A DNA stretch of 64,000 nt from Planctomycetota bacterium (GTDB taxonomy: Bacteria > Planctomycetota > GCA-002687715 > DRQF01), in NCBI GenBank assembly GCA_011369445.1, contig DRQF01000120.1, positions 19,277 through 83,276 on the forward strand, in the 5' to 3' direction. The translations under genes and the position numbers were made by a program. This document shows, one piece after another, positions 47,269 to 57,054 of the stretch (position 1 is its first letter; each line of letters opens with the position of its first letter). The notes under the pieces were generated by a model that saw only the letters and a list, made by a program, of their open reading frames with translations, was not told the origin of the DNA and did no database searches.

Positions 47269-49044
47269 ATGCGGAACGCGAGGCCGAGAACGCAATCCGG
47301 ATGGGTGCTGCTCATTGCAGCGTCCCTTTGCGGAATCGTGGCCCTCATCGTTTTCCGCGACCGACTCACCGGACGGGAATCGGGAAGATTCACCGTCCTC
47401 GGAGTGGATGAAAGTGAGTCAGAAATCGCTCCCAACGAGCCGATCGTCGTCCGCCTGAGCGGCAAGGTGGCGGCGGATGCTCCCCTCCAGGCGCTGGTCC
47501 GCGTCGAGACCGACCGCCACGAGCCCCTTCCCTACGAGATCGAGGTGGCGGGAGAACGGCTGATCCTCTACCCAGAAGCCTCCCGGGGATGGCCTCCCGG
47601 CATACACCTGCACGTCACGTTGACGCCCGGAGAAGCCGCCTCCTTCCGGAGCACGCGGGGTGAACCTCTCGATCGTGCCCACACTCTCGAGATCTCCGTT
47701 GGGAAAGCTCTCGCGGATTTCGGCGAGCCGCTCCGCTTGCTCCGCGGTCCCCCGGCCTCGATCAGTGAGCTCCGCTGGGGCCAGGTTTTGGAATACGAAT
47801 TCTCCCTACCGATCGACCCGGCAAGCTTGAAGGCGGCACGTCCAAGCCTGGTTCTCCACAACGTGGGACACGAAACGCGGGTCCCCGAGTGGTGGCTGGA
47901 CCGGGGAGGGCGCGTGCTCTATGTGCGGCCCTTCGGGGCCGGAGACGAGAGTTTCCTCCCCTCCCGGGAATACACGTTGACGATCCACCGAGGACGGTTG
48001 CGAGCCCTCACCGGTCGCACCCTCGAGGCACGGGTGGAAACCCGATTCGTGACCGCATCTCACCGAGGCGACTACGAGAGTTTCGTCGACGTCCACTTCG
48101 GCGGCGATGGGGAAGGCCCCGGTGGGAATGGCGCGGCCAAACCGGAACTCGCGGTGGTCGGAACGGTGGAGTTGCACGGCAACCCAAAACGTCCGGCCGA
48201 TTTCCAGGCGCCGAGCCCTTGGGGAGCAAGCCCCGCCCGGCTTCAGATCCTCATTCCCGTCTCCCAAGTCGGGAACCAAAGTGGAATGATCACGGGATTC
48301 TCGTTTCTGAGCGGAACGACGCGCCGAGCCCCCCGCGAGATCTCCCGCGTGATCTTTCGGATCGGAGAAGCCGCGACCGAGATGGAGGAACTCGGGGCCA
48401 CCTTCGCCGACAACTTGACGATGCCGGCTCCGGGCCGCCTTGCAGCGCAGGTCACCGAGACCCTGGCAAGGGGGTCGGCAACGGGTCGCTTGACGCTCGC
48501 TCCACCCGACGACCAGGGATGGGTGAGGGTCGACTTCGAGTCTCCCTACGTTTTTTCTGGAGGGGACCGGCCGCTCGTTCTCGAAGTCTGGAATCTGGAT
48601 GGAGGCGGCTTTGAAGAACCGGTGCCCTGGTTGGCCGAGCCCGTCCCCCCCCGTCTGGGCCACCGCGTTCTCTGGGCGGATGGCGAGGACGCCTGGCAGG
48701 GGCGGGGCCGAACCTTGGACGTGGGATATGCTCTCAGACTGCATTTGGAGTCATTTCGGGAGGTCTTGGGGGACTGGATCGAAATCCCCGTCGAAGATCC
48801 CATCTTTTTTCTCCTGAAGAGCGCCGATTATCTGGATGCGGAGGGCACAGAGGGTTTGGACTTCCGATTTGAGTTTCAGGGCCGTGAAGGCGATCGTGAA
48901 ACCCCTTGGTCCTCCCGGTTGGAGGACCTTCGGTCCTGCCGTATGATCCGCGCGAAACTGAGTTTTCTTCCACGGACGGATGCGGGCCGAACAGGAGTCG
49001 TGGAGGTTCGAAGATTGAGGATTCGCTACAGAAACCGCCCCTGA
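47269..49044 (+). CDS. Membrane-anchored protein with bacterial Ig-like (Big_5-like) domain(s)
   Basis: N-terminal TM 'WVLLIAASLCGIVALIVF'; 'ESEIAPNEPIVVRLSGKVAADAPLQALVRVE...ERLILYPEASRGWPPGIHLHVTLTPG' matches the Ig-like fold pattern. Confidence 0.65.
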   Translation: MRNARPRTQSGWVLLIAASLCGIVALIVFRDRLTGRESGRFTVLGVDESESEIAPNEPIVVRLSGKVAADAPLQALVRVETDRHEPLPYEIEVAGERLILYPEASRGWPPGIHLHVTLTPGEAASFRSTRGEPLDRAHTLEISVGKALADFGEPLRLLRGPPASISELRWGQVLEYEFSLPIDPASLKAARPSLVLHNVGHETRVPEWWLDRGGRVLYVRPFGAGDESFLPSREYTLTIHRGRLRALTGRTLEARVETRFVTASHRGDYESFVDVHFGGDGEGPGGNGAAKPELAVVGTVELHGNPKRPADFQAPSPWGASPARLQILIPVSQVGNQSGMITGFSFLSGTTRRAPREISRVIFRIGEAATEMEELGATFADNLTMPAPGRLAAQVTETLARGSATGRLTLAPPDDQGWVRVDFESPYVFSGGDRPLVLEVWNLDGGGFEEPVPWLAEPVPPRLGHRVLWADGEDAWQGRGRTLDVGYALRLHLESFREVLGDWIEIPVEDPIFFLLKSADYLDAEGTEGLDFRFEFQGREGDRETPWSSRLEDLRSCRMIRAKLSFLPRTDAGRTGVVEVRRLRIRYRNRP

Positions 49045-49066
49045 GGGTTTCGTTGAGGAGAATGGC

Positions 49067-50572
49067 ATGCGAGGAATGACCCTGGGACTGGCGATGATCG
49101 TTTTGGCCGCCGTCCATCTCCCGTTGGCTGCGCAGGACGAGGGGGCACCCATCACGTTGCCCAGGCTCAAAAAGAGCCAGAACGTCATCGTGGAGGAGAT
49201 CAATCGGACCAGTATCGTCCTTCCCACCAAGCCCGTGGCGTGGGTCGACGGGGAGGTCATCACTCAGGCTGATCTTCTCTGGCATCTTCTGCGGAACAAC
49301 CTCGGCCAGATCTCCAAGAACCTCCTCGAATCGAAGCTCGTCGAGTTGGAGATGAAGCGCAACGGGATCACCGTTTCTCCAGACGAGATTCGTGACGAAC
49401 TCGAGGAGATGCTTCCGAGGATCGCGCCCAATCAGACACTCGACGAATTGCTGGCCTCGGGCCTTTATTCCAGAGCCTACCTGGAGGACATGGCCAGGAT
49501 CAGCCGTGGCCGCAAGAAGGTATTCTGGAAGGCGAAGAACATCCCGGAGGATCAGCGCGCCAACGAAGCCAACCCGTTTCTCATGCAGATCTGGGCCAAC
49601 GAAATCAAGAACAAGTACCAGATGTCCGTTCGGGGCCAGAAACCTGCGCCGCCCAAGGGCGCCTTGGCCGCGTTGACGACCATCATCGACGGCAAGAAGG
49701 TCTCTTACGTGGTGAGGCCCGAAGAGGCCATGAAGTTCCTCGTAGGCGTGCTGAGGCCTGCGGCCATCGTGAGGGGTTTGGACGAAGCGATCGACAGTTT
49801 TCTCGTCGAACGCGAGATGAAAAGACACGGTGTGAAAGTGACGGACTCCGAGATCGAAGGATGGGCAAGAGAGATGCGAGCCAAGTTCGAGGGCCCGTTC
49901 AGCTGGGACATGATCCTCAGACTTCAAGGCCTCACGCCCGACGCTGCCCGTCGCCGTTGGCGTGACGTTCAGGCATGGAAACGCTGCAACGACATCACCG
50001 TCACCGATGCGGACATCCAGAAGTTCCGGCAGGAGAACGAAGACTACTTCCGCACTCGGACCGTCAAGGTGCGTCACGTGCTCTGCAAGTTCATCGACGA
50101 TTCGACGGGTCTCTCATCCGGCCCGGAAGCCGAAGCCAAAGCGCTCGCACGAGCGGAACGCATCGCGCGTTTGGCGGAAGAGGGAGTGGAGTTTCAGAAG
50201 CTGGCCCAGCTCTACAGCGACGACCAGGCCAGCCGTAAGAACGGCGGTCTGATCAATCAACCGATCAAGAAATGGGGTGGCGGTTACGACCCCGCGTTCC
50301 AGAAGGCCGCCTACGCCCTGCACCGGGGCGAGATCAGCAAGCCCGTAAAATCCAGTTTCGGCTATCACGTCATCTACTGCGAAGAAGAAAGTCCTCCGAC
50401 GAGCCGGGACATCGACTGGACCAACCCCCGCTACGCGGATTGGATCACCGAGGAATACGAGAACTACATGGCCAAGCGGTGGACCGAGGCCCTGCGCTCG
50501 AAAGCCGACATCAAGAAAGTTCCCGCCGCCGAGCTCTTCGAGCTGAAAAACGCCGAGTTCAAGAGCAAATAG
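49067..50572 (+). CDS. Peptidylprolyl isomerase (SurA/parvulin type), periplasmic
   Basis: Signal peptide; 'KVRHVLCKF...ARAERIARLAEEGVEFQKLAQLYSDDQASRKNGGLINQPIKKWGGGYDPAFQKAAYALHRGEISKPVKSSFGYHVIYCEE'. Confidence 0.9.
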   Translation: MRGMTLGLAMIVLAAVHLPLAAQDEGAPITLPRLKKSQNVIVEEINRTSIVLPTKPVAWVDGEVITQADLLWHLLRNNLGQISKNLLESKLVELEMKRNGITVSPDEIRDELEEMLPRIAPNQTLDELLASGLYSRAYLEDMARISRGRKKVFWKAKNIPEDQRANEANPFLMQIWANEIKNKYQMSVRGQKPAPPKGALAALTTIIDGKKVSYVVRPEEAMKFLVGVLRPAAIVRGLDEAIDSFLVEREMKRHGVKVTDSEIEGWAREMRAKFEGPFSWDMILRLQGLTPDAARRRWRDVQAWKRCNDITVTDADIQKFRQENEDYFRTRTVKVRHVLCKFIDDSTGLSSGPEAEAKALARAERIARLAEEGVEFQKLAQLYSDDQASRKNGGLINQPIKKWGGGYDPAFQKAAYALHRGEISKPVKSSFGYHVIYCEEESPPTSRDIDWTNPRYADWITEEYENYMAKRWTEALRSKADIKKVPAAELFELKNAEFKSK

Positions 50573-50781
50573 ATTCGCCCGCTGAAGCCGGTCCCCCACA
50601 GAACCAGAGGCTCATGGAAAGTTGAGTATGGGCTGCCACGGCCCCCGCCTTCGAAGGGCGGGGCGCCCCCTCACCCGTTGTCACTCCATCGAAACCGAAA
50701 AGTCCGTCACCTTGAACGCAATCTAGCGATCCAAAGGGGACGCATCTCTCGTTTCGGAGCCGGCCTTCGGGAATACATTCC

Positions 50782-52050
50782 ATGTCCACCCATCTCGCGA
50801 AAGTCATTCTGCTTCTCCTGACCCTTCTTTCCGGGCTCGCAACCACTCGGGCTCAAGAGCTTCTGCTCACCACGAAGACATCGGCCCTCGGAGGCGGGGC
50901 CCCCGACGGTCTCATCTCTCCCAACGAAGTCCTCACCTTCATGGCCGGTGACGCCGGAGCGCGGCACCGGCTGACCGAACACGCCCTGGCCGCGTTGATC
51001 GGGGACGGCGACTCGAACGGCAGCATGGACGACGCACCCAACCAGATCAATGCCCTCTCCGCGGCGCCCTCGTTCGTGGTGGGAGACGCCACCGGGTATC
51101 TCGTTTCCTTCTCGACGACGACCCACTTCGGCGATGGCTCTTCGGTTCTCGACGGAGATCTCGTGGCCTTACTCCCCCAGGGAAGCCCCCAGGTCGTCAT
51201 CTCCGAGAACACACTCACCGCGGCCACGTCGACCGGCTCCGTGGATCTCGATGCCGCTCATCTCATGGATGACGGGACACTGATCTTCTCCTTCGCCGAA
51301 GACGAAGTCACCTCATCGACGTCACTCATCGCTCAGAATGGCGGGGTGGCGACCCTCGATGAGACGGTCGTCTTCATCCTGCCCCCGGGAGCGGCCGAGG
51401 CCTCGATCCTGTACACGAAGCAGGCCGTCGTCTCCATGGTGAACCAGGCTTTGGGACTCTCCCTCACCACGGTCGTCGACCTCACGGGCATCGCACCCGA
51501 CCCGAATCAATCGGGTGCCTGGCTGTTCTGCGTCGGCTCCAGCAACTCCGCGCTGGAGGGGACGGTCTTCACCACCGCCGGAGGAGGAGCCGTGGCCACA
51601 CTCGGCGGCGTCACCCTCGACAGCTCCAGTTTCGGATTCGGGGAGCAGGAGGTCCTCGAAGGGCTCGCCGTTCTTCCCCCGGGAGTCCGCCCCCTCGTCT
51701 TGCATCACCCGGATGAGAGCCCGCTCTCTCCTCCCTGGGTCGAGATCGACCTCGAAGGCGCACTCTTCGGTGACCTGATCCAGTTGGTCCTCTCCGGCAC
51801 CGTCTTCCCCACGCCCCACCCCACCCTCGTCCCCGGGATTGGCCCTCAGGGCTGGACGCTCCTCGACTTCCAGGATCCGCTGAGCAGCCTCACGTTCAAC
51901 AACCCAGGTCTGGCGCGATTCGCCGACGCGTCGGGGCGCGTCTCATGGACCTTCGATACATCCCCTTTGTTGGCGGGGCTCCGCTTGACCCTCCAGGCCT
52001 TTGATCTCACCCACCCCAACCTTTCGCCCGCGATCGACGCCCAGAATTGA
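50782..52050 (+). CDS. Secreted protein of unknown function
   Basis: Signal peptide MSTHLAKVILLLLTLLSGLATTRAQ; acidic beta-rich; no catalytic motif. Confidence 0.65.
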   Translation: MSTHLAKVILLLLTLLSGLATTRAQELLLTTKTSALGGGAPDGLISPNEVLTFMAGDAGARHRLTEHALAALIGDGDSNGSMDDAPNQINALSAAPSFVVGDATGYLVSFSTTTHFGDGSSVLDGDLVALLPQGSPQVVISENTLTAATSTGSVDLDAAHLMDDGTLIFSFAEDEVTSSTSLIAQNGGVATLDETVVFILPPGAAEASILYTKQAVVSMVNQALGLSLTTVVDLTGIAPDPNQSGAWLFCVGSSNSALEGTVFTTAGGGAVATLGGVTLDSSSFGFGEQEVLEGLAVLPPGVRPLVLHHPDESPLSPPWVEIDLEGALFGDLIQLVLSGTVFPTPHPTLVPGIGPQGWTLLDFQDPLSSLTFNNPGLARFADASGRVSWTFDTSPLLAGLRLTLQAFDLTHPNLSPAIDAQN

Positions 52051-52112
52051 TGGTGAGCGAGGCTCCGACGACCTATCCTTGTGGGGACCAAGTCGGGTCG
52101 TCGGAGCCATTC

Positions 52113-52871
52113 ATGAGACGCCGCAGCGTCGCGATCGCCTATCTCGGGTTTACCGGGTTCATCCTCGCCCTCGGCTTTTTGATCGCCAAGGACCTGCCTT
52201 CGGCCCTGCGTGCCAAGGGGGGAGCGCCCGAGGACAAGCCCGCACTGCGGAAAGAGCCCCCCAAGACGTCCCTCCCTCTCCTCCCCTATGATCCCTCCAC
52301 CCACGACGTGGTCGTGGTTGCCCACGTTCCTCCTCTCACGGAAGGCTGGATTCCCCGACCGGTTTTCTGGATGAGATCCGACCGCCTGTGTGTTCTCCAA
52401 GAACCGCTCGAGGGACGGCATTTTCGATTCCGACGAGCGATCCCGGTGAAATCCCGCTTCGAGGACCTCCTCCTGCGTTTGGCGGCATTGCGAACCCGAA
52501 CTCCCCCCGCTGTGAACCCCATTCGAATCAATTTTCGCCCCGTGACGGGCCAGCCCTTCCAAGCCGTCACGACACTCGAGGAGCTGAAGGCTCTCCTCGA
52601 CGTCTGTCTTCCAGCCTCGTCCCGTCGCCCGTACACCGTCGCCCATGCCGAGGTCCGAGCCATCCCCTCCTCGGAGCCTCCCGCGGGACTGAAGTCACTC
52701 GATTGGCCCTTCGCCCGGCTCTCCCTCGAGGCGCTGAGGAAGCAGGGCGTCCTCCCCCTCCGTTCTCCGGAACGCATTCGAAAGGTCGCCAAGCGCCTCT
52801 CGGAGCCCCACTGGGTTCCCACCCCCCAAGGCACCCTCGTCGTGGCCCTGTTTCCGGTCGTTGCGCCATGA
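52113..52871 (+). CDS. Membrane-anchored protein of unknown function
   Basis: N-terminal TM MRRRSVAIAYLGFTGFILALGFLIA; overlaps the next gene by ATGA. Confidence 0.6.
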   Translation: MRRRSVAIAYLGFTGFILALGFLIAKDLPSALRAKGGAPEDKPALRKEPPKTSLPLLPYDPSTHDVVVVAHVPPLTEGWIPRPVFWMRSDRLCVLQEPLEGRHFRFRRAIPVKSRFEDLLLRLAALRTRTPPAVNPIRINFRPVTGQPFQAVTTLEELKALLDVCLPASSRRPYTVAHAEVRAIPSSEPPAGLKSLDWPFARLSLEALRKQGVLPLRSPERIRKVAKRLSEPHWVPTPQGTLVVALFPVVAP

Positions 52872-53293
52872 GTTCTCAAATCGTCGCGAAAGCGTGGACG
52901 TTGCTCTTTCTCGGGCTGAGCATCTGGCTCATCGCCACGGCGATATCGGTCGCTCCCGATGCCCGAGGGCATGGGACCCACGAGTCGCTCGGCATGGAGC
53001 CCTGCCCATATCTGAAATCCACGGGTCATCCCTGTCCGAGCTGCGGCATGACGACAGCCTTCTCCCACACCGTGCGGTTCGAGTTCTCGGAGGCCTTTCG
53101 TTCCAATCCCGCCGGGTTCCTGCTGGCCCTTTTCACCCTGGCCGCCCCCCTGTGGTTTCTCCATTCCCTGGTGACGGGGCAACCGGCGTTCAGGTTTCTG
53201 CATCGGCGAGGCGGCCAAATACTGGTCGCGGCCATCCTGATCCTTGCGCTCTCCTGGTGGTACATCTTGGCCACCTGGCCGGGCGGCCCCTGA
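52868..53293 (+). CDS. DUF2752-like membrane protein
   Basis: 'PCPYLKSTGHPCPSCGMTTAFSHTVRFEFSEAFRSNPAGFLLALFTLAAPLWF' typical Cys motif and TM pattern. Confidence 0.85.
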   Translation: MSSQIVAKAWTLLFLGLSIWLIATAISVAPDARGHGTHESLGMEPCPYLKSTGHPCPSCGMTTAFSHTVRFEFSEAFRSNPAGFLLALFTLAAPLWFLHSLVTGQPAFRFLHRRGGQILVAAILILALSWWYILATWPGGP

Positions 53294-53304
53294 CCGACGC
53301 GGCG

Positions 53305-54228
53305 TCAGAGTTCCTCGAGCATCCTCAGGTACGACTCATAGCGACAGGGATGGATTCGTTCCTCGTCCACCGCATCCTTGACGGCGCACGCCACTTCGTG
53401 GGAATGGGTACAGGTGTTGAAGCGGCATCGGGGAATCTCCGCCCTGAACTCGGCGAAGTAGTGACCCAGCTCATGGGGTTCCATGGGAAAGGGTTGAAAC
53501 TCCCGCATCCCGGGCGTGTCGACGACCCATCCCCCGAAATCGAGAGGAATCAGGGAGGCCGCCGTCGTGGTGTGCCGACCTTTTCCGGTCGCGTCCGAGA
53601 CCTCGGCGGCCTTGAGACGCAGCCCCGGTTGAACCGCATTGAGAAGGGAGGACTTCCCCACCCCCGAAGGTCCGGCCAGGACGGTCACGCGGTCTTTCAG
53701 GAGATCTCGGTAACGATCGATGCCCAGCGACTCGACGACGCTGCTGAAGATGAGGGGGTAGCCCGTGGGGGCGTAGATCTCCTCGATGAGCTCGCGAGCT
53801 TGCGCATCGGGCAGGAGGTCGACCTTGTTGATTCCGATGATGGGGCTCTGCCCACCGCACTCGGCCCCCACCAACATCCGGTCGATCAAACGTAGGTTCA
53901 GCTCGGGGTGGACGAAGGCTCCCAAGATGACGGCCTGGTCCACATTCGCCGCGATGATCTGCAAATCACCGCGACCTCCACGTCGGCGCGCCAGGACATT
54001 CCTGCGCTCGAGAACCCGAACGATGACATCTGGCGGCGTCTGCTGCCTGGCGATCAGAACCCGATCGCCGACAGCCACCGGCTTCGACTCCCGCTTCTCC
54101 TCCCTGAAGAGGCGGCCTCGAACACGGCATTCCCGGGTCACACCGCCCACGTCGACGAGACACTGCCGCGCATCGACGCGCAACACCGTCCCCTCCTCCT
54201 CACCGTCTGTCTGACTGCTGGCAACCAT
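53305..54228 (-). CDS. rsgA: Ribosome small-subunit-dependent GTPase A
   Basis: OB-fold 'VAVGDRVLI', circularly permuted GTPase: GINKVDLL, GPSGVGKSSLLNAV, DTPGMREF; C-terminal Zn motif CRFNTCTHSHEVAC. Confidence 0.95.
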   Translation of the reverse strand: MVASSQTDGEEEGTVLRVDARQCLVDVGGVTRECRVRGRLFREEKRESKPVAVGDRVLIARQQTPPDVIVRVLERRNVLARRRGGRGDLQIIAANVDQAVILGAFVHPELNLRLIDRMLVGAECGGQSPIIGINKVDLLPDAQARELIEEIYAPTGYPLIFSSVVESLGIDRYRDLLKDRVTVLAGPSGVGKSSLLNAVQPGLRLKAAEVSDATGKGRHTTTAASLIPLDFGGWVVDTPGMREFQPFPMEPHELGHYFAEFRAEIPRCRFNTCTHSHEVACAVKDAVDEERIHPCRYESYLRMLEEL

Positions 54229-54389
54229 GGGGGCACTATACGACCGAATCCTCCGGACGGGAGGTCCGCCGTCCACCACAGTTTCATCGTCAGGCGTTTC
54301 CGTGCTACCCTACAGAACGCTGCCGGGCGCGAGCGCCCCACCGGCATCACGCATCTCCCGACACCCGCCAAACCGCTTGGAGACGACAC

Positions 54390-55625
54390 ATGACCTTCGA
54401 TCCGATTCCCGACATCCTCGAGGAACTCCGCCAGGGACGCCTCATCGTCCTGGTCGACGACGAGGACCGGGAGAACGAAGGGGACCTGGTGGTCCTCGCC
54501 GACCGCGTGACACCCGAGCACGTGAACTTCATGCTCAAGGAAGCTCGGGGCCTCCTCTGCCTCGCCCTGTCGCCCGATATCTGCAGCCGCCTGGGCCTGG
54601 AAGTCCAGGGAGCCGGTGGGGCCCGCCATGAGGGCACCGCCTTCACCGAGACCATCGACGCCGTGGAAGGCGTCACAACGGGGGTGTCCGCCCAAGATCG
54701 TTGCCGAACGATTCGCACCACCATCGCGGCCGGGGCCGGCCCCCGCGACATCACACGCCCGGGTCACGTCCAACCCCTCCGCGCCAGGCAGGGCGGCGTC
54801 CTCGTGCGCCCGGGCCACACCGAGGGCAGCGTCGACCTCGCCCGCTTGGCGGGCGCCCGTGAAGCCGCAGCCATCATCGAAATCATGAATGAGGACGGCA
54901 GCATGGCCCGTCTTCCCGACCTCAAGGCCTTTGTCGCCAAGCACGGTCTGAAGATCGGATCCATCGCGGATCTCGTGGAGTACAGAAGGACGCAGGAGAA
55001 GCTGGTGCGCAGGACGGCTTCCGCCAGACTCCCGACGCGGTGGGGCGACTTCGACTGCCACGTCTACGTTTCTGATTACGACCCTCACGGGCACGTCGCC
55101 CTCGTCAAGGGATGGAAGGTCCCCACCGACGGCGCCCCCGGCGACCCCATCGAGGACCCCGTCCTCGGTCGTGTCCATTCCGAATGCCTCACCGGAGATG
55201 TCTTCGGCAGCGTGCGCTGTGACTGCGGCGACCAGCTCGCGCTGGCCATGGAGCGGATCGCCAAGGAGGAGCGGGGATTCCTGCTCTACATGCGTCAGGA
55301 AGGCCGGGGCATCGGACTCGTCAACAAACTGAAGGCGTATGCCCTCCAGGACTCCGCGTCCATGGACACGGTCGAGGCCAATATCCATCTCGGGTTCAAG
55401 CCCGACCAGAGAAACTACGGAATCGGCGCCCAAATCCTCCACGACCTGGGACTACGGCGTCTCAGGCTTCTCACCAACAATCCCCGCAAGCGCGCGGGGC
55501 TCCTGGGCTACGGCTTGGAGATCGTGGAGAGGGTTCCCATCCAAGGCCCCATCCACGATGAGAATCGCAAATACCTGGAAACAAAGAAGTTGAAGCTCGG
55601 CCACTTACTTGAAGGCACCGAGTAG
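54390..55625 (+). CDS. ribBA: Bifunctional 3,4-dihydroxy-2-butanone-4-phosphate synthase / GTP cyclohydrolase II
   Basis: RibB part 'VDDEDRENEGDLV', 'RPGHTEGSVDLARLAG'; RibA part 'VHSECLTGDVFGSVRCDCGDQL', 'RQEGRGIGLVNKLKAYALQD'. Confidence 0.96.
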   Translation: MTFDPIPDILEELRQGRLIVLVDDEDRENEGDLVVLADRVTPEHVNFMLKEARGLLCLALSPDICSRLGLEVQGAGGARHEGTAFTETIDAVEGVTTGVSAQDRCRTIRTTIAAGAGPRDITRPGHVQPLRARQGGVLVRPGHTEGSVDLARLAGAREAAAIIEIMNEDGSMARLPDLKAFVAKHGLKIGSIADLVEYRRTQEKLVRRTASARLPTRWGDFDCHVYVSDYDPHGHVALVKGWKVPTDGAPGDPIEDPVLGRVHSECLTGDVFGSVRCDCGDQLALAMERIAKEERGFLLYMRQEGRGIGLVNKLKAYALQDSASMDTVEANIHLGFKPDQRNYGIGAQILHDLGLRRLRLLTNNPRKRAGLLGYGLEIVERVPIQGPIHDENRKYLETKKLKLGHLLEGTE

Positions 55626-55703
55626 GTCTTTTTTTCCGAACTTTCGGAAGGCCGGACCTCCCACCGACGTCGAAGACGCGTTGTCCAGCGGATCGGATGG
55701 AGG

Positions 55704-56327
55704 ATGGCCCCGATGGAGGCGATCAGTTTTCGGAAGACGAGTCCCGAACGGAGCACGCAGGCCGTGAAAGAGGCTGCTGACGATCAGAGCCTTGTCGCTC
55801 GCGCGGAAGCCGGAGACCAGGAGGCCTTCGCCGCTCTCGTACATCGCTACGCCGACCGGATCTACACCCTCGTGGCGGGAATGATTCATGATCGTACCGC
55901 CGTCGAAGACGTGGTCCAGGACATCTTCTTCAAGGTCTATCGCAAGCTTTCCGCGTTCCAGGGTCGTTCGAGCTTCTACACCTGGCTCTACCGCGTCAGC
56001 CTCAACACGGCCACCGATCATCTCAAGAAGAAACGACGTGACCGTCACCGTCACGTCGAGGACCCCACCGTTTTGGACCGCCCCGACTTCACAGGGGGCC
56101 CCGATGAGACGATGGACCGAGAGGAGCTCCGGCAAAAAACATCCGAAGCCATCGCGTCCCTTCCGACCAAGTACCGTGACATCCTTCTGCTCCGGGAGTA
56201 CCAGGAGCTGAGCTACGAGGAGATCGCCGACGTTCTCCAGTGCTCGAAGGGGACCGTCGAATCTCGACTCTTCCGCGCCCGCGCCCGACTCCGCAGCAAA
56301 CTCGAACCCTACCTCAAGAGAGGATGA
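55704..56327 (+). CDS. ECF-type RNA polymerase sigma factor
   Basis: 'AFAALVHRYADRIYTLVAGMIHDRTAVEDVVQDIFFKVYRKL' region 2; 'YREIL...LREYQELSYEEIADVLQCSKGTVESRLFRARARLR' region 4. Confidence 0.93.
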   Translation: MAPMEAISFRKTSPERSTQAVKEAADDQSLVARAEAGDQEAFAALVHRYADRIYTLVAGMIHDRTAVEDVVQDIFFKVYRKLSAFQGRSSFYTWLYRVSLNTATDHLKKKRRDRHRHVEDPTVLDRPDFTGGPDETMDREELRQKTSEAIASLPTKYRDILLLREYQELSYEEIADVLQCSKGTVESRLFRARARLRSKLEPYLKRG

Positions 56328-56331
56328 TGCC

Positions 56332-56901
56332 TTGACCGACCCATCCATCGATCCCATGGCCCGTCTCGTTCAAGCCCGCTTGGACGGTGAGATCACTCCC
56401 GAGGAGGAGCGTGCCTTGGAGCAAGCTCTTGCGGCGCGCCCGGACCTCCAGGACCTCGAGCAGCGCTTGCGGGACGTCAAACGCCATCTGGAGCAAGATC
56501 GCCGATCGATCCGCCCTCCCCTCGGATTGGCGCAGAGGATCGTTCAACGAGCCAGTCAGGAGGACGCTCCCGCAGCGGTGGTCCGTTCGTCGAACCGGTT
56601 TTGGAGGCCGCTGGCGGCCGCCGCCGCCCTCGTTCTCCTTTTGGGCGCTTCGTTCTATCTCGGACGGGAATCCACCTCCGCGGAGGCCGACGTGGAGCGC
56701 AGCTCTCTCCAAGAGCGCGAGATCGACGTGCTCAGACGTCACCCGGAAGTCGACGCCGCGGCCCTGAAGAGTCTTTTCGACGCCACCCTTCGGGAGCTGG
56801 ACGTCATCGAGCGACGGCGCGCGGCGGACCGTCGGGACGTGATGGGACGGCTCGAATTGGGTATTCAGGCATTGATCCGCAAGGCCGACCGTCCTCGATG
56901 A
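56332..56901 (+). CDS. Single-TM anti-sigma-factor-like protein
   Basis: TTG start 4 nt after the sigma stop; 'LVQARLDGEITPEEERALEQALAARPDLQ' then TM 'PLAAAAALVLLLGASFYLG'. Confidence 0.7.
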   Translation: MTDPSIDPMARLVQARLDGEITPEEERALEQALAARPDLQDLEQRLRDVKRHLEQDRRSIRPPLGLAQRIVQRASQEDAPAAVVRSSNRFWRPLAAAAALVLLLGASFYLGRESTSAEADVERSSLQEREIDVLRRHPEVDAAALKSLFDATLRELDVIERRRAADRRDVMGRLELGIQALIRKADRPR

Positions 56902-57054
56902 CGATGAAGGGGAAGGGTGCAGGATCGCCCGACAGCAGGCGGAAAGGGCCCGGAACACGACGGAAGTCCTCGGCTCTCACTTGGGACTCCGCCCCGAGGC
57001 GGTTACAACGTTCCGTTCCTATCTCCTTGTAGATAGAGAGTTTCGGAGACATTC

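Noticed and set aside
50640-50665. GC-rich inverted repeat CCCCGCCTTCGAAGGGCGGGG as a terminator or ncRNA
   Set aside because: Bulged stem, no T-tract, embedded in GC-rich DNA; not distinguishable from composition.
57025-57045. Small hairpin CTATCTCCTTGTAGATAG before the PilM-like gene as a riboswitch or thermosensor
   Set aside because: Only a 5-bp stem; too weak to support a regulatory RNA claim.
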